A DNA stretch of 50,083 nucleotides, from assembly GCF_001598495.1 (NCBI RefSeq), contig NZ_BCZB01000022.1, positions 1 through 50,083 of the forward strand, read 5' to 3'. Within the stretch, counting starts at the first letter, position 1. The number at the start of each line of letters is the position of its first letter. The notes beneath the pieces are model-generated. The model made no database searches. It was not told where the DNA came from and saw nothing but the letters and a program-made list of their open reading frames with translations. Shown piece after piece: positions 28,659-37,286 of this stretch. The translations under genes and the position numbers were made by a program. The stretch is from Neokomagataea thailandica NBRC 106555. GTDB taxonomy: Bacteria; Pseudomonadota; Alphaproteobacteria; Acetobacterales; Acetobacteraceae.

Positions 28659-29500
28659 AAGCAGCTCTAGACCGATTGAAGCGAACGGCACCGCAGGCAT
28701 TGCGTCGTGGTGTGTGTGCGGCTGTTATTGGGGGGTTAGGCGCGGGGCAAGCCCTTGCTGCGACGGATGGAGATCATCCGCGCTTGGCACCGATGCGTGA
28801 TGTGACGGTGGTATACCGCCTTTCGCCACAGACGGTAGGCGCGGTGGGGGCCGGTAAGGATGTGAAAGTTGCCTTTTCAGGCTCGGGCGACTTGGTGCGT
28901 ATTGATTCTGCTGATGGGCAGGGTGTGACGATTTTGGATCGTCCGCATAATGTGGTCACGTTGATTATGCTGGAGCAGCATCTTTATACGCAACTGCACG
29001 CGAAGCAGGGGCTGCATAATCCGTTTTTGCTTGATCTTTCGATGACCTATACGCGCACGGGCCACGATGTGATTGCAGGGGTGCCGTGTGTGAGCTGGGA
29101 CGTATCGAACACGCATGGCAAGGCGCAAGCATGCGTGACGGATGATGGCGTTATCCTTTCAGAAAATGGTGTGGATGCGGATGGTGCGGAAGGGTCTATT
29201 CGTGCTGTCTCTGTAACGTATAAGGACCTTCCAAGCGCGACCTTTGCGCCGCCGGACGGTTTCCATCGTTTGTCTGCTAAGCCCCATGCACCGGGCACGT
29301 CATCCGCGGTGGCACCGCCGCCTTCTGCGCCTTTGGTGGATGGTAATGGCACAGTGGTGCCTAATGTAGAGGGTGGGGAGCCGCCGGTGTCGAATGATTC
29401 TGTCACGGATGGGACGGTTTCTCAGCCGGATCAGCCACCAAGTCTTTCGGGGAGTGCGCCTGAGGGGGGGCCTTCGCCGAGTGTGGGGGGCGGGCAGTGA
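28655..29500 (+). CDS. Secreted protein of unknown function, paralogue 1
   Basis: A 281-residue exported protein that I do not recognise. A signal peptide covers about residues 1-35 (basic start, core VCAAVIGGLGAGQALA). The core beta-rich domain (about 48-210) contains a strand DVTVVYRL and the pair of cysteines in IAGVPCVSWDV and AQACVTDDG. It ends in KDLPSATFAPPDGFHRL. The last 70 residues are a Pro/Gly/Ser-rich tail, probably unstructured. The arrangement recalls exported DUF4412-like proteins, but I cannot confirm that. It overlaps both aat and the following paralogue by 4 bp. Confidence 0.7.
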   Translation: MKAALDRLKRTAPQALRRGVCAAVIGGLGAGQALAATDGDHPRLAPMRDVTVVYRLSPQTVGAVGAGKDVKVAFSGSGDLVRIDSADGQGVTILDRPHNVVTLIMLEQHLYTQLHAKQGLHNPFLLDLSMTYTRTGHDVIAGVPCVSWDVSNTHGKAQACVTDDGVILSENGVDADGAEGSIRAVSVTYKDLPSATFAPPDGFHRLSAKPHAPGTSSAVAPPPSAPLVDGNGTVVPNVEGGEPPVSNDSVTDGTVSQPDQPPSLSGSAPEGGPSPSVGGGQ

Positions 29501-30096
29501 CATTGTCGGTGAAGTCTTGGTTGGCTTGTGGTGTTTTGTGGTGTGGTCTGGTTGGGCAGGTCGTGGCGCAAGATGCAGGGACAGAAGGGCAAAGTGTTAG
29601 CCCACTTTCTGCACCGTATGTGACGCCCAGTGTTGATGCGGATATTGATTACGTCATGAACGGCCCCAATGGAGCAAAACTGCACCAGCGGATGCGTTGG
29701 AGTGCGGCTTTGTGGCGTCAGCGTGTTGAGTTGGAAGGTTCGGCCACGGTGATGCTGACCGATTACCGGAATCACCGTTTGATGGTGCTGAACACGGCAG
29801 ATCATAGCGCGACGGTTGTACCGGCTCCCGGCAGTTCTTTTACGCCACCGGGCGTATCTGCGCCGGGTGTATGGCACCAGATTGGGCCAGCAATGATTGC
29901 GGGCCAAGCGTGTACCGTGTGGGAAAGTGGCGATAACGTGAAGCAGCCGACGGATTTCTGTTACACGACAGATGGTTTGTTGCTGGGCGCGACGCAGGGT
30001 GGGCGCTTGGTTGTTCAGGCGCATCGCGTGGAGCGTAAAGTACAGGATACGGCTCTTTTTGATCCGCCATTAGGGTATCATCGGCAAGATCAATAA
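29497..30096 (+). CDS. Secreted protein of unknown function, paralogue 2
   Basis: A 199-residue exported protein with a signal peptide (LACGVLWCGLVGQVVAQ). Its domain follows the same order as its upstream neighbour: a strand DADIDYVMNG, an internal LTDYRNHRLMVLN segment aligned with a DRPHNVVTLIML segment, the cysteine pair in IAGQACTVWES and DFCYTTDGLLL, and an ending DTALFDPPLGYHR that matches ATFAPPDGFHRL. It lacks the Pro/Gly tail. It starts with GTG in a GTGA overlap, so the three genes from aat onward are coupled. Confidence 0.7.
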   Translation: MTLSVKSWLACGVLWCGLVGQVVAQDAGTEGQSVSPLSAPYVTPSVDADIDYVMNGPNGAKLHQRMRWSAALWRQRVELEGSATVMLTDYRNHRLMVLNTADHSATVVPAPGSSFTPPGVSAPGVWHQIGPAMIAGQACTVWESGDNVKQPTDFCYTTDGLLLGATQGGRLVVQAHRVERKVQDTALFDPPLGYHRQDQ

Positions 30097-30300
30097 TGCT
30101 GCGTGCAGGGTGTTTGGTAAGGCATGGAGGGGTGTTACAATTTCTTCCGTTCTTGCCATGATCTGTGTCTTTTTCCGCCATGATCGGGGTGCAGTCTCCT
30201 CAAAATTAGGAGGGGCATCAGCAGAGTGATGTCCGGTCGGGCCAAGCGGCGCCAGTATTGCTGGCGGTGGTTTGTGCTCAGGATAACAAGGAGAATGGCC

Positions 30301-30729
30301 ATGCGTCGTTTTGCACGTGCTGCAGTGGCTGCTGTTTCTGTTTTAGCTCTGTCGGGTGTTGTCGCTCCGGGAATGGGTGTGACGCAAGCTCATGCACATG
30401 GTGGCTGGGGTGGTGGCCCTTCCGGCTGGGGTGGGCGTGGCCCCGGTTGGGGCGGTGGTCCGCCAATGGGTGGTGGCGGCTGGCATCATCATAACAACAC
30501 GGGTGCGGTGATTGGCGGCATTTTGGGTGGGTTGGCTGTCGGTGCTGTGGGTGGGGCAATACTGAGCCATCAGGGGCCGCCTCCTGTGATGTACGGTCCT
30601 CCGGCTCCGCCCGTCGTGTATGCGCCACCACCTGTCATTTATGGGCCGCCTCCGCCGCCTGTGGTGTATGCAGCACCGCCAACGGTTGTGTATGGCGCGC
30701 CGCCGGTTGTGATGTATCGGGGTTATTGA
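30301..30729 (+). CDS. Exported Gly/Pro-rich glycine-zipper protein
   Basis: A 142-residue exported protein. A signal peptide (AAVAAVSVLALSGVVAPGMG) is followed by a Gly/Trp-rich segment with GWGG-type repeats. A glycine zipper comes next (GAVIGGILGGLAVGAVGGAI), likely to insert in or associate with a membrane. The C-terminal half is built of repeats like VVYAPPPVIYGPPPPPVVY. Similar proteins occur in many alphaproteobacteria as envelope proteins of unknown role. I chose ATG 30301, 7 bp from AAGGAG; ATG 30295 is too close to that site. Confidence 0.75.
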   Translation: MRRFARAAVAAVSVLALSGVVAPGMGVTQAHAHGGWGGGPSGWGGRGPGWGGGPPMGGGGWHHHNNTGAVIGGILGGLAVGAVGGAILSHQGPPPVMYGPPAPPVVYAPPPVIYGPPPPPVVYAAPPTVVYGAPPVVMYRGY

Positions 30730-30739
30730 TGATTTTAGG

Positions 30740-30768
30740 GCGCCTTTTCCTTGCTTGGGAAGGGGCGC
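30740..30768 (+). terminator. Hairpin after the Gly/Pro-rich protein gene
   Basis: An 11-bp stem including two G-U pairs (GCGCCTTTTCC / GGAAGGGGCGC) encloses a loop of about 7 nt, 11 bp after the stop codon. No T-run follows, so it could end transcription weakly or simply protect the 3' end. Confidence 0.4.
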
Positions 30769-30785
30769 TCAGGCAATGGTAGCGT

Positions 30786-31262
30786 ATGACTGATACTGTG
30801 CTGAAACCGGGTGATCTTGCACCTTCTGTCTCTTTGTCTTTGGCTGATGGGCGCGTGTTGCAAAACGCTGACCTCGCTGGGCAGCCTTATCTTTTGTATT
30901 TTTACCCGAAGGCCGATACGCCGGGCTGTACGACGCAGGCATGTGCGATCCGCGATAGTAAAGACAGCTTAGCCGCTTTGGGTGTGACCATTATTGGGGT
31001 CAGCCCTGATCCAATCACGAAAATTCAGAAATTTGATACGAAATACACGCTGGGTTTCCCGTTAGCGTCTGACGAAGATCACGCTGTTGCTGAGGCCTAT
31101 GGCACATGGGTGGAGAAATCCATGTATGGGCGTAAATATATGGGGATGGAGCGTAGCTCTTTCTTGGTGGACAGGGCCGGTGTGATCCGCTTTATCTGGC
31201 GCAAAGTGAAGCCAGCGGATCATGTGCGCTTGGTGACAGAGGCTTTGGCGCAGCTTTCGTAA
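30786..31262 (+). CDS. bcp: Thioredoxin-dependent thiol peroxidase (Bcp-type peroxiredoxin)
   Basis: A 158-residue cytoplasmic peroxiredoxin that reduces hydrogen peroxide and organic hydroperoxides using thioredoxin. The active segment YPKADTPGCTTQACAIRD carries the peroxidatic Cys48 and, five residues on, the resolving Cys53 of the Bcp group. Downstream VTIIGVSPDP and the SSFLVDRAGVIRFIW strand are also typical. No strong ribosome binding site precedes ATG 30786. In an acetic acid bacterium with heavy periplasmic oxidation this is a normal defence gene. Confidence 0.93.
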   Translation: MTDTVLKPGDLAPSVSLSLADGRVLQNADLAGQPYLLYFYPKADTPGCTTQACAIRDSKDSLAALGVTIIGVSPDPITKIQKFDTKYTLGFPLASDEDHAVAEAYGTWVEKSMYGRKYMGMERSSFLVDRAGVIRFIWRKVKPADHVRLVTEALAQLS

Positions 31263-31365
31263 GCGCTGATCGTGTTTGAGTGTCTGGCGTTTTGGTTTGA
31301 AGGGTTCTCGCTAGGCTGTTTCTGACGTTGAACCTAGGGAACCGGGGTGCCCGGATTTTTTGAAC

Positions 31366-34300
31366 ATGTCCTCCCGTCACAGACATGCGGCGCACTCTTA
31401 TTATCACGATCTTATAGAGCATGGCCGCCGCTTTCGCGGTGGTGTGCATTTGCCTCGTCATTGGCATGTGGCGCGCTGGGTCTGCCTTGCGCTGATTTTG
31501 CCATGTGCGGTCTGTGCCGTGGTTGGCGCTGTATTGGCGTGGCGCTTAGCGCATGGGCCATTAGAGGTAACGCGGGTTTCGCATCTGTTGGGGCCGGTGC
31601 CTGTCGTGGGGGGGCGTGTACCGGGGCATCCAGCGGGGCAATTGGCGTGGGAGCGGTTATTCCTTCAGTGGCAGCCGACGCGTGATGGTGTGCCCGCAGG
31701 TATTATGCTGGAAGCACATGGCCTGACTGTACGGGGGCTTGATGGGCGCGTTGCTGAAAGTGCGGGTGAGGTTGATACGGTTCTCTCTCTGGCACCGCTC
31801 TTGCATGGGGTTATTGCGCCGCGACGGCTGCGGTTACAGCAAACGCATATTGCCCTGCGCTCCATGCCGGGTGGGGCTTTGGAGTTAGATTTACCCCAGC
31901 AGGGTCATTCTGGCCGAGGTGTGCCGACGCAGTTAGATCGCCTGGGGGTGTTGGATATTCATGATGTCACCGTGTCGGTGGCGGGGTTATTGCCGGGGCA
32001 GATGGTGGTATTGGGGCCGGTTGAAGCACATGGTATTTGCCGTGCCTTATCTGGTGGTGGCTGTGCATGGGTTGGGCGTTGGGCAAGTACCTTGCATGTG
32101 GGCGATGTCAGCTCAGATTTTCATGCGGAGGGAGTAGAAAAGGGGCAGATGGGGGCGTGGCATTTTGCAATGACGCCTATTGCGCCATCAGCCCTTGGGT
32201 CACTGCTTCCGTTAGCTGGGCAATGGAAACTTCCTGTTTCTTTGGAAGGTGATGCGCTTTTAGTATCACGCGGCTTTGAGGCGCGCCCCGCCCATTTGGC
32301 GCTGGCCGTACAGTTGGGTGATGGGCAAGTAGAGCAGGTTCAGGGGGATCCCATTCATGTGGTGAATGGAGGAGCGCACCTTGTTCTGGCTATGGATAAA
32401 CCCGGTTTTTCAGGGGGGGTTAAAGCCGACATCACGGATGCTTCTATCGTGGTGCAAGATAGCGCCGGTCATGTCACGCATGTGACGGCGGCGGGTGAGG
32501 TGACTGCGGATAATGTGCGCGACCCGGTGCATCTGGATGGGCAAGCACATGCGCAGATTGATGCGCTCGATTTAGAGCATCTTAGGACGATTTGGCCTTT
32601 ACGCTTTATCAAGGGCGCGCGGCAATGGGTGACACGTAACCTAACGTATGGTCAGGGTCATGCGTTGACGTTGGTGTCTCATGTTCATTCGGATCATGGT
32701 GTGGATGGTTTGCGCCCGACGGTGATGGATGGTCATTTTACGGCCGATGATGTGACCGTGAATTGGCTGCGGCCGGTTCCTCCGGCGGAGCATGTGGCAG
32801 CTGAGTTGCATTTTGATGGGCCAGAGACATTGGTGATTGATGTCGCCCATGGGCAGCAAGGGACGTCTGCCGGTGTGGTAACAATCCCAGATGGTGTGGT
32901 GCGGATTGAGCATCTCTATGATCGGGGGCCACCAGCCACCATTGCTGTGCATGTGGCTGGGCCGGTCGCAGGGGTGCAGAATATTTTGTCGCACCCGCGT
33001 TTGCATCTTTTAGCAAAACATCCTCTGCCGTTTACGGAATATGCGGGTGCGATGGATGGTCACCTGACGTTGACGATGCCGTTGCTGCCAAATGTGCGAG
33101 ATGACGCAATGCATGTTGGGGTGCAGGCGTCTTTCCGTGATGTTGCATTAGGCAATGTACTTTTGGGGCGGCGTTTGGATGGGGCGGAAGGTACTTTACA
33201 GGCTGATGAAAACCGCTTGACGCTTCATGGTGCCGGCCGTCTTTCTGGGGTGCCGGTGCAAGCGCAAGTGCTGGAAGTCTTTCGGGCAGCAGGGGCGCAA
33301 AGTGTGATGCAAGACATCACGGCACATGCGTTGTTTACTCCACAACAAGCCGTGCAAGCTGGCGTGAATATTCCCGGTTTTGTTGCGGGGCAGTCTGCTC
33401 TTCAGGCGCATTATGTTCAGACGGCTGATCATCAGGCGGATATACGCTTGGGGCTGGATTTGGCATCTGCGACGGTGGATTTGCCTATGTGGTCGAAACC
33501 TGTGGGGGAGGATGCGCAGGTTTCCGCGCATATGGTGCTTTCCGGGAACGAAATGACGGCGCTGGACGGGTTGCAGGCGCATGGGCAGGGCTTGGATGTG
33601 GCCGGGCGCGCTTTTACGGATCATGGGCGTGTGAATCGCGTGGTTCTGGAAGGTTTCCGCGTAGGGCGGAGTTTGGGGGATGCTCAGGTGGATTTCCCAG
33701 AGGGGGGGGCGCCAATGCGCGTGCATGTGCATGCGGATCCTTTGGATATTATGCCTCTTTTAACACGGCTGAATGATCGTTCTGAGCATCATGCGGAGTG
33801 TATAAAGTGTACAGCGCAGCCAGTAACGCATGATGGGTGGTCAGTCGTGCTCGACGCGCCGCATGTTTATTACAGTGCGCGTGGCATGCTCTCGGGGGTT
33901 AAGGCACAGATGGAGTTGCGAGATGGGCAGTTACGGTCTGCACGTTTTGCGATGGAAACGCCAAGCCGCGTGCGTGGTGTTCTAGCAGATGCTGGGACGG
34001 AGCAGCCTTTGGTTTTGGATATTGATAATCTGGGCGCGTTATTGAGTGGCCTTGGGTTATTTGACCGGATTAGCGGTGGTGTAACCCATTTAGATGGGCG
34101 TTTTAAGAACGGTGATCGTGTGTTCGGCAGTGCGGGGGTGGGGCTTGGGTTGCCGCCTTTTACTGGGCATGTGGACGTAGGTGCGTTTGATGTTCTGAAG
34201 CCGCCTTTAGGGGTTACAGTCGCGTCAGATCTCTCGCCGTTGCATTGGGCGAGTACGCGTGTGGATCGGTTTACGATTCAGCGTTTTACCAGCAGTCTCG

Positions 34301-34608
34301 CGCTTTCAGATGGGCAGGTCATGCTGCGTGATGGGGCGATTGGCAATACGGCGCTGGGAGCGACGCTTGAGGGGCAGATCGGTGTTAATGATATGGCTTT
34401 AATGTTGGATGGAACGATTGTTCCTTTGTTTGGATTGAATGCGCTGCCCGGGCACTTGCCGGGGGTTGGGCGGCTGTTAAGCCCGGAGAAAAATGGCGGT
34501 TTACTGGCGGCGACTTTTCGTGTGCGTGGGCATTTATCGGACCCGGCTCTGACGATTAATCCGTTCTCGATGTTGTTGCCGGGGGCACTGCGTACGTTGG
34601 TGCATTAG
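31366..34608 (+). CDS. YhdP-like AsmA-superfamily envelope protein
   Basis: A protein of about 1080 residues with one N-terminal membrane helix (VCLALILPCAVCAVVGAVLAW, about residues 46-66) and a very long periplasmic beta-rich body. Such proteins form bridge-like channels thought to carry phospholipids between the inner and outer membranes. The pattern of repeated short strands and the C-terminal AsmA-like region (FDRISGGVTHLDGRFKN, PPFTGHVDVGAFDVLKPP, NPFSMLLPGALRTL) fits the YhdP/DUF3971 group. I chose ATG 31366; an in-frame TTG at 31360 is the only alternative nearby. A second AsmA-family protein lies 2.7 kb downstream. Confidence 0.8.
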   Translation: MSSRHRHAAHSYYHDLIEHGRRFRGGVHLPRHWHVARWVCLALILPCAVCAVVGAVLAWRLAHGPLEVTRVSHLLGPVPVVGGRVPGHPAGQLAWERLFLQWQPTRDGVPAGIMLEAHGLTVRGLDGRVAESAGEVDTVLSLAPLLHGVIAPRRLRLQQTHIALRSMPGGALELDLPQQGHSGRGVPTQLDRLGVLDIHDVTVSVAGLLPGQMVVLGPVEAHGICRALSGGGCAWVGRWASTLHVGDVSSDFHAEGVEKGQMGAWHFAMTPIAPSALGSLLPLAGQWKLPVSLEGDALLVSRGFEARPAHLALAVQLGDGQVEQVQGDPIHVVNGGAHLVLAMDKPGFSGGVKADITDASIVVQDSAGHVTHVTAAGEVTADNVRDPVHLDGQAHAQIDALDLEHLRTIWPLRFIKGARQWVTRNLTYGQGHALTLVSHVHSDHGVDGLRPTVMDGHFTADDVTVNWLRPVPPAEHVAAELHFDGPETLVIDVAHGQQGTSAGVVTIPDGVVRIEHLYDRGPPATIAVHVAGPVAGVQNILSHPRLHLLAKHPLPFTEYAGAMDGHLTLTMPLLPNVRDDAMHVGVQASFRDVALGNVLLGRRLDGAEGTLQADENRLTLHGAGRLSGVPVQAQVLEVFRAAGAQSVMQDITAHALFTPQQAVQAGVNIPGFVAGQSALQAHYVQTADHQADIRLGLDLASATVDLPMWSKPVGEDAQVSAHMVLSGNEMTALDGLQAHGQGLDVAGRAFTDHGRVNRVVLEGFRVGRSLGDAQVDFPEGGAPMRVHVHADPLDIMPLLTRLNDRSEHHAECIKCTAQPVTHDGWSVVLDAPHVYYSARGMLSGVKAQMELRDGQLRSARFAMETPSRVRGVLADAGTEQPLVLDIDNLGALLSGLGLFDRISGGVTHLDGRFKNGDRVFGSAGVGLGLPPFTGHVDVGAFDVLKPPLGVTVASDLSPLHWASTRVDRFTIQRFTSSLALSDGQVMLRDGAIGNTALGATLEGQIGVNDMALMLDGTIVPLFGLNALPGHLPGVGRLLSPEKNGGLLAATFRVRGHLSDPALTINPFSMLLPGALRTLVH

Positions 34609-34774
34609 GGGCTTATCAGGGTATGTGCCTTAAGCTGTTGGTGGGGCTGCGACAGTGTAGGGGTATTCTTGTGAAGAGGATTTTCTTGGTCAGTGTAAAG
34701 GTTCATCCCATTTGAGGGATTCTCTATGTGAGAGGCGTTAGGGGCTGTAGTGGCGGAAAAGGGTGATTGTGACG

Positions 34775-36202
34775 ATGTCTGACTTGTTCGGTGAGATGCC
34801 CACGGCTCAGGGAAGGGGTACGTCTAGGAAGGAAAATGTCGGGCCGGGAGGGCAGGGCAGTGTGCGTCAGGCAGGTGCTGCGCCGCCCCATAGTGGAATG
34901 CGAACACCTATGCCTAATGTGCAGGCAGCGCCACGGACGCAGCCTTTAGCAGATCGTTTACGTCCCAAGCGGTTGGAAGATGTGTGTGGGCAGGATCATT
35001 TGCTGGGGGCGGAGGGTACGCTTACGCGGATGTTGGCGCGGGGGACATTGTCCAGCTTGATCCTGTGGGGCGGTCCGGGGTGTGGAAAGACAACGATTGC
35101 GCGGCTTTTGGCTGGACAATCGAATCTTGCTTTTGCACAAATATCGGCTGTTTTTTCGGGTGTAGCGGAACTGCGGAAGGCGTTTGATGAGGCCGAGCGC
35201 CGTCAGCAAATGACAGGGCGTGGCACGTTATTATTTGTGGACGAAATCCATCGTTTTAACCGGGCGCAACAGGATGGATTTTTGCCATTTGTTGAGCGGG
35301 GGACTGTGGTTTTGGTTGGCGCGACGACGGAAAACCCGTCTTTTGCGTTGAACTCAGCCTTGCTGTCACGCTGCCAAGTCTTGGTGTTGAATCGCTTAGA
35401 TGATGCCAGTTTGGAAGGGCTATTGAAGCGTGCGGAAGCCGTGCTGGAGCGTGGTCTCCCATTGGACCGAGAAGCACGGGCGAGTATCCGAGCGATGGCT
35501 GATGGTGATGGGCGTTATTTGCTGAATATGGTTGAGCAGATTGCTGCCTTAGGGGATGTACCGTCGCTGACGCCGAAGGATTTGACCGGTCTGCTGGCGC
35601 GGCGTGCCGTATTGTATGATAAAGACCGGGAAGAGCATTATAATCTGATTTCAGCGCTGCATAAATCGCTGCGGGGTAGTGACCCGGATGCCGCGCTATA
35701 TTGGTTTGCACGGATGCTCGAAGGGGGCGAGGACCCGCGTTATATTGCACGGCGTTTGGCACGTTTTGCGGCGGAAGATGTTGGGCAGGCTGATCCATCC
35801 GCGCTGAATTTGGCGGTGGCGGCGTGGCAGAGTTTTGAGCGTTTGGGTTCTCCTGAAGGCGAACTGGCATTGGCGCAACTGGTTGTACATTTAGCAACCG
35901 CGCCGAAGTCAAACGCTGTGTATGCGGCGTATAAAGCAGCACGGCGCTTGGCCCGTGATACAGGGAGTTTGATGCCGCCGGCTCATATTTTGAATGCTCC
36001 GACCAATTTGATGAAGGACATTGGGTACGGGCAGGGCTATGAGTACGATCATGATTCGGAGGGGGGCTTCTCCGGACAGAATTATTTCCCGGATGGTATG
36101 CCGCGCGCTGTGCTTTATCAGCCAACAGAGCGAGGATATGAAGGAAGATTACGAAAACTTCTGGACAGCCGGGCCGCGAAGAGGGCATCCCGCGAGGCAT
36201 GA
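34775..36202 (+). CDS. rarA: Replication-associated recombination protein RarA (MgsA)
   Basis: A 475-residue AAA+ ATPase of the clamp-loader branch that acts at stalled replication forks. Walker A is GGPGCGKTT, Walker B is LLFVDEIHRF, and sensor segments are GATTENPSFALNSALLSR. The C-terminal tetramerisation part includes YNLISALHKSLRGSDPDAALYW and PNAHIL-like PPAHILNAPTNLMK. The N terminus is about 35 residues longer than the E. coli protein, rich in Gly, Arg and Pro. MSDLFGE at 34775 is the natural start. It overlaps the pseudouridine synthase gene by 4 bp. Confidence 0.95.
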   Translation: MSDLFGEMPTAQGRGTSRKENVGPGGQGSVRQAGAAPPHSGMRTPMPNVQAAPRTQPLADRLRPKRLEDVCGQDHLLGAEGTLTRMLARGTLSSLILWGGPGCGKTTIARLLAGQSNLAFAQISAVFSGVAELRKAFDEAERRQQMTGRGTLLFVDEIHRFNRAQQDGFLPFVERGTVVLVGATTENPSFALNSALLSRCQVLVLNRLDDASLEGLLKRAEAVLERGLPLDREARASIRAMADGDGRYLLNMVEQIAALGDVPSLTPKDLTGLLARRAVLYDKDREEHYNLISALHKSLRGSDPDAALYWFARMLEGGEDPRYIARRLARFAAEDVGQADPSALNLAVAAWQSFERLGSPEGELALAQLVVHLATAPKSNAVYAAYKAARRLARDTGSLMPPAHILNAPTNLMKDIGYGQGYEYDHDSEGGFSGQNYFPDGMPRAVLYQPTERGYEGRLRKLLDSRAAKRASREA

Positions 36203-37182
36203 GAGTTAACAATCGTATCGTAACTGAAGATGAGGCCGATCTGCGCCTTGATCGTTGGTTCAGACGTCATTACCCGAACTTGACGCAAGGCGCGCTGCAA
36301 AAGCTGTGCCGTACGGGGCAGGTGCGTGTGGATGGTGGCCGTGTGCAGACCAATACGCGTTTGCTTCCGGGGCAGAATATCCGTATTCCGCCTATGCCGG
36401 ATGTGAGCCGTCCAGCACCACCGCCGCCGCCTGATCCGCATTTGGTGCGCGAAATTGAGAAAATGGTCATTTATCGTGATGATCATTTGATGGTGTTGAA
36501 CAAGCCATCTGGTCTGGCCACGCAAGGCGGTCCGGGGATCATGAAGCATGTCGACATGATGTTGGATGGTTTGCGTGGGGAAGATGGTGAGCGCCCACGT
36601 TTGGTGCATCGTATTGACCGTGACACGTCTGGCTTGTTGTTGATTGCCCGTACGCCGGGTGTTGCGGCGAAATTGGCTGAAGCGTTCCGTGGCCGGGATG
36701 TGAAGAAGACATATTGGGCGATTGTCGTTGGGCGTCCGCAGCCAGCATCGGGCGTGATTGATCAGCCTTTGGCTAAGGTTGGCGCGGGCGGTGCGGCGCT
36801 GGTTGTGCCTGTGGACCGTGGTGAAGAAGACGCGCAGTCTGCCAAGAGTGAGTATGAGACGATTGATGCGGCGGGCAAGAAGATCACATGGCTTGCCCTG
36901 TCTCCTTTGACGGGGCGTACGCATCAATTGCGTGTGCATTGTGAATCTCTTGGTACGCCGATTTTGGGTGACCCGCGTTATGGTGGGAAGACGGCGCATC
37001 CGGATGGGTTCTTGGACCAGTTGCACTTGCATGCACGCGAGTTGGATATTCCGCATCCAGCAGGTGGGCGTTTGATCGTGACAGCGGCACTGTCCCCGCA
37101 TATGCGTGAGACGTTTCGGACGATGGGTTTTGTGGCGGGTGATACGCCAGCACCAAAACGCATTCGGGGTAAAAAGGCTTAA
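36199..37182 (+). CDS. RluA family pseudouridine synthase
   Basis: A 327-residue enzyme that converts uridines in 23S rRNA (or tRNA) to pseudouridine. An N-terminal S4 RNA-binding domain (RLDRWFRRHYPNLTQGALQK) leads to the catalytic domain. The active Asp140 sits in the HRIDRDTSG motif. Further conserved parts are VLNKPSGLATQGG, KTYWAIVVGRP and LTGRTHQLRVH. The best match by layout is RluC, which modifies three sites of 23S rRNA, but RluD-like specificity cannot be excluded. Translation is coupled to rarA. Confidence 0.92.
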   Translation: MRVNNRIVTEDEADLRLDRWFRRHYPNLTQGALQKLCRTGQVRVDGGRVQTNTRLLPGQNIRIPPMPDVSRPAPPPPPDPHLVREIEKMVIYRDDHLMVLNKPSGLATQGGPGIMKHVDMMLDGLRGEDGERPRLVHRIDRDTSGLLLIARTPGVAAKLAEAFRGRDVKKTYWAIVVGRPQPASGVIDQPLAKVGAGGAALVVPVDRGEEDAQSAKSEYETIDAAGKKITWLALSPLTGRTHQLRVHCESLGTPILGDPRYGGKTAHPDGFLDQLHLHARELDIPHPAGGRLIVTAALSPHMRETFRTMGFVAGDTPAPKRIRGKKA

Positions 37183-37219
37183 GCGCAGCTCTTAAGATGT
37201 TTTAAGGGGCGCGACTTTG

Positions 37220-37262
37220 AAAAAGGCACTGACCATGTGCGTAACGTGGTTCAGTGTCTTTT
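37220..37262 (+). terminator. Probable terminator after the RluA-family gene
   Basis: AGGCACTGACC and GGTTCAGTGTCT pair with one bulge around a 13-nt loop, followed by TTTC. It lies between the pseudouridine synthase stop and the AsmA gene start. Confidence 0.45.
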
Positions 37263-37286
37263 CGTATGGTGAGGGAAAGCTTCGGC

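Noticed and set aside
30590-30720. Repetitive DNA in the Pro-rich protein gene
   Set aside because: The repeats are irregular and follow a VVY-Pro coding pattern; there are no CRISPR-like spacers or mobile-element ends.
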